A stretch of 64,000 nucleotides of DNA from Rothia aerolata (GTDB taxonomy: Bacteria; Actinomycetota; Actinomycetes; Actinomycetales; Micrococcaceae): NCBI RefSeq assembly GCF_014635585.1, contig NZ_BMDC01000001.1:968139-1032138 (forward strand), in the 5' to 3' direction. Positions within the stretch are counted from its first letter, which is position 1; every line of letters starts with the position of its first letter. The translations under genes were made by a program, and so were the position numbers. Positions 62,090 to 64,000 of the stretch are shown in pieces. The notes below the pieces were generated by a model. It had not been told where the DNA came from and searched no databases. It saw only the letters and a program-made list of their open reading frames with translations.

Positions 62090-62585
62090 GATTTTTCTCG
62101 GTCTGGGTGTCAATGCCCACCCACTCGATGCGGCCGTCTGTCAGCTCCTGCTCTTTCCAGATGGGCACTTCGGCCTTGATCCGGTCTGCCGCCTTCTGGC
62201 AGGCCTCAAAGGCCCGGCCCCGGTGGGCGGCAGCGGCAAGAACAGTCAGAGCAGACTCGCCAATAGCGATGGGGCCCACCCGGTGCACCGCCCACAGGCG
62301 CACCCCCTCAAAGGACTCGGCAACCGACTCCACCACCCTAGCGATAAAGCGGTCTGCCTGAGGGTGGGCAGAGTAGGAAAGCCCGGCCACAGACTCGCCG
62401 TGATCGTGGTTGCGCACAATACCGTCAAAGACCACCAGGGCGCCCATCTTCTCTGTCATCACCTCGGCGCGAGCCGCCAGCATCAGAGGCTCCAGCGGCT
62501 CTTCGGTAATGGCGGTGTGCACCACGGTGGACTCGGTGGGTTCCAGACCGTTGGGGTCAGCTTCGGGGGATGAATTAGTGGTCAT
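62082..62585 (-). CDS. moaE: Molybdopterin synthase catalytic subunit MoaE
   Basis: MoaE converts precursor Z (cPMP) to molybdopterin with sulfur from MoaD. The 167-residue protein has GIVRNHDHGESV, HRVGPIAIGE and the catalytic lysines Lys137 and Lys144 in KAEVPIWKEQ. The first 20 residues are an extension. No moaD gene is in the window. Confidence 0.95.
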   Translation of the reverse strand: MTTNSSPEADPNGLEPTESTVVHTAITEEPLEPLMLAARAEVMTEKMGALVVFDGIVRNHDHGESVAGLSYSAHPQADRFIARVVESVAESFEGVRLWAVHRVGPIAIGESALTVLAAAAHRGRAFEACQKAADRIKAEVPIWKEQELTDGRIEWVGIDTQTEKNHD

Positions 62586-63081
62586 GGTAGTCCTCTAGTT
62601 GGCGAATAATGTGGCTGAGCATGGGTTCGAGCACCGTGCAGCCGTCTTTGACTCCTCCGCGGGAGCCGGGCAGGGTCATCACAAAGGTTTTATCAATCAC
62701 TCCGGCAACTCCGCGCGAGAGCACCGCGGCCGGGGTGGTTTTGAGCCCCTCAGTCCAGAAGGCGTGCATAACCCCCGGTATCTCTTTATCCAGGTGGGGG
62801 CGCACCGCCTCCACGGTGCGGTCGTCGGAGTTCAGCCCGGTTCCGCCGCTGGTGAGAATCACGGTGGGCAGCTGCGAACGGTCTGCCACCAGCCGGGCAA
62901 AATAGTCTTCAATCTCGCGGTCTTCAACCACCGTGGCATCGGGGGTTTCGATACCCTGCGAGCGCAGCCATTCCACCGCCAGCGGCCCCGACCTATCCTC
63001 GTAGATACCGCGGGCAGCGCGGGTGGATGCCACAATCACCAGGCCGGTCAAATCGGTGGGCATGACAAAATCTCTGCTCAT
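62575..63081 (-). CDS. mog: Molybdopterin adenylyltransferase (MoaB/Mog family)
   Basis: This 168-residue protein adenylates molybdopterin before molybdenum insertion by MoeA. It has VIVASTRAARGIYEDRSGP, the TSGGTGL motif and LPGSRGGVKDG. MoaB and Mog cannot be told apart reliably by sequence; mog is used for the activity. It overlaps moaE by 11 bases. Confidence 0.9.
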   Translation of the reverse strand: MSRDFVMPTDLTGLVIVASTRAARGIYEDRSGPLAVEWLRSQGIETPDATVVEDREIEDYFARLVADRSQLPTVILTSGGTGLNSDDRTVEAVRPHLDKEIPGVMHAFWTEGLKTTPAAVLSRGVAGVIDKTFVMTLPGSRGGVKDGCTVLEPMLSHIIRQLEDYHDH

Positions 63082-63085
63082 GGCT

Positions 63086-63568
63086 TTACCGTTCTACCGA
63101 CCAGTCGCCGGATTTTCCGCCGGACTTCTCCAGCACGCGGATATTTGAGATAACCGCGTGCTTGTCTACTGCCTTAATCATGTCAAAGACGGTCAGCGCG
63201 GCGGTGGAGACCGCGGTCAGCGCCTCCATCTCGACCCCGGTAACCCCGCGGGTTTTCACGGCGGCCTCAATCCGCATGCCGTCCTCTAACCGCTCAAAGT
63301 CCACGGTGATTTTGCCCAGCGGTAGCGGGTGGCAGAGCGGAATAATCTCGGGGGTCTTCTTGGCCCCCATAATTCCGGCGACGCGCGCCACCGGAAGGGC
63401 GTCGCCCTTGGGTAGGTCTGCCTCAAAAATTTGCTGGACGACGTCGCTGCGAGTGGTCACGGTCGCCTCCGCCACCGCGGTGCGGGTGGTCTCTTTCTTC
63501 TCGGTGACATCGACCATGTGAGCCGAGCCGTCTTCTCGCACGTGGGTCAGGTGAGATTCTTCTGCCAT
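63086..63568 (-). CDS. moaC: Cyclic pyranopterin monophosphate synthase MoaC
   Basis: MoaC forms cPMP from the 3',8-cyclo-GTP made by MoaA. The 160-residue protein has [35 protein letters not shown] and the end KSGGKSGDW. It begins 9 bases after moeA and ends 4 bases before mog. Confidence 0.96.
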   Translation of the reverse strand: MAEESHLTHVREDGSAHMVDVTEKKETTRTAVAEATVTTRSDVVQQIFEADLPKGDALPVARVAGIMGAKKTPEIIPLCHPLPLGKITVDFERLEDGMRIEAAVKTRGVTGVEMEALTAVSTAALTVFDMIKAVDKHAVISNIRVLEKSGGKSGDWSVER

Positions 63569-63577
63569 GTGATCTCC

Positions 63578-64000
63578 TTAGAGAGTCTGCGTGAGGGGCG
63601 GGGTGTTCAGGGGGTACCAGCGCAGGCTGGCTCCGGCGCTGTAGGTGGCCTCCGGTTCTATTTCTACCAGGGCGTTTGCTCGGGAGGCGCGGTGGAGCAG
63701 GTGGGAGCCGGTCTGCTCGTCTACCGTCAGTTCGCTGGAAGAGGTACCGTCGGGGGCATAGACCGTCTTCACCCGGGCTCGGCGGAACTCTGTTTTACCC
63801 GCCCTGCCCCGGATTTCGGCAGGCTCTGCCAGCCTACCGTATCGGGCGGGCAGGGAGATTCCCTGCCAGCGGGCAAGCAGCGGCTCCACCACCAGTGTAT
63901 AGGTCACCAGGGTGCTCACCGGGTTGCCGGGCAGACCCAGCCAGGGCAGCAAGGGCCGGTCATCTCCCCGACCCAGCAGGATAAGGCCCTGGGGGCCTCC
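63578..64000 (-). CDS. moeA: Molybdopterin molybdenumtransferase MoeA, C-terminal part
   Basis: The open frame runs off the right edge of the window, so only the last 140 residues are seen. The family motif GLPGNPVSTLVTY and the C-terminal beta-barrel domain (domain IV) are present. The codons before the first candidate start at 63952 are in frame and read GRGDDRPLLPWLGLPGNP, confirming that the gene continues upstream. MoeA inserts molybdenum into adenylated molybdopterin. Confidence 0.93.
   Translation of the reverse strand, partial: GGPQGLILLGRGDDRPLLPWLGLPGNPVSTLVTYTLVVEPLLARWQGISLPARYGRLAEPAEIRGRAGKTEFRRARVKTVYAPDGTSSSELTVDEQTGSHLLHRASRANALVEIEPEATYSAGASLRWYPLNTPPLTQTL

Overview
This window is a chromosomal segment of a moderate-G+C actinobacterium. 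It is best explained as a member of the Micrococcaceae, probably Rothia. Support comes from a TTG-started rpoB beginning M-V-A-S-S-T-S-N-N, an L17 protein with an Ala/Pro linker and 'sunset' tail, a short-LID adenylate kinase, a MoeZ-type MoeB with a rhodanese domain, and a G+C content that looks well below most actinobacteria. Species cannot be fixed by eye. Nearly everything is on the minus strand; only a large membrane protein gene and an aroE-like gene are on the plus strand.

Region by region (plus-strand coordinates, transcription mostly right to left). 1-2.5 kb: glmM and ppk2. 3-13 kb: rplM-rpsI, truA, infA, rpmJ-rpsM-rpsK-rpoA-rplQ, rlmN and secY-adk-map. 13-23 kb: the spc cluster (rplN to rplO, lacking rpsN) and the S10 cluster (rpsJ to rpsQ), separated by a terminator. 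23-29 kb: an accessory island with a 1059-residue membrane protein, a Tat-like secreted protein and a cholesterol oxidase. 29-34 kb: rpsL-rpsG-fusA-tuf. 34-37.5 kb: a secreted ceramidase and an NAD-type shikimate/quinate dehydrogenase. 37.6-45 kb: rpoB-rpoC. 45-51 kb: a tandem glycine riboswitch followed by gcvP-gcvT-sdaA, for glycine and serine breakdown. 51.4-52.3 kb: a solitary AbiEi-like/nuclease-fold gene between two long palindromes. 52.7-60.8 kb: narGHJIK, respiratory nitrate reductase and transporter. 60.9 kb to the right edge: moeB, moaE, mog, moaC and a truncated moeA, which supply the molybdenum cofactor that NarG needs.

The most noteworthy observations are these. (1) Ribosomal protein S12 carries Arg43 and Met88 where almost all bacteria have Lys; these are the two classical streptomycin-resistance positions. 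(2) A ~300-350 bp intergenic element occurs twice, 26 kb apart, just after the terminators of rpsI and tuf. Its ~60-bp perfect palindrome shows a paired change on both arms, and a second hairpin has grown symmetrically by 19 bp per arm. (3) A second family of 64-66 bp palindromes brackets the AbiEi-like gene, whose promoter abuts a 15-bp inverted repeat containing two perfect DnaA-box 9-mers. (4) The rplM-rpsI and rpsL operons share a near-identical promoter block. (5) The cholesterol oxidase has no signal peptide but is followed 11 bases later by a Tat-signal protein, which suggests a piggy-back export pair. No rRNA, tRNA, CRISPR array, insertion sequence or integrase was recognised by eye.
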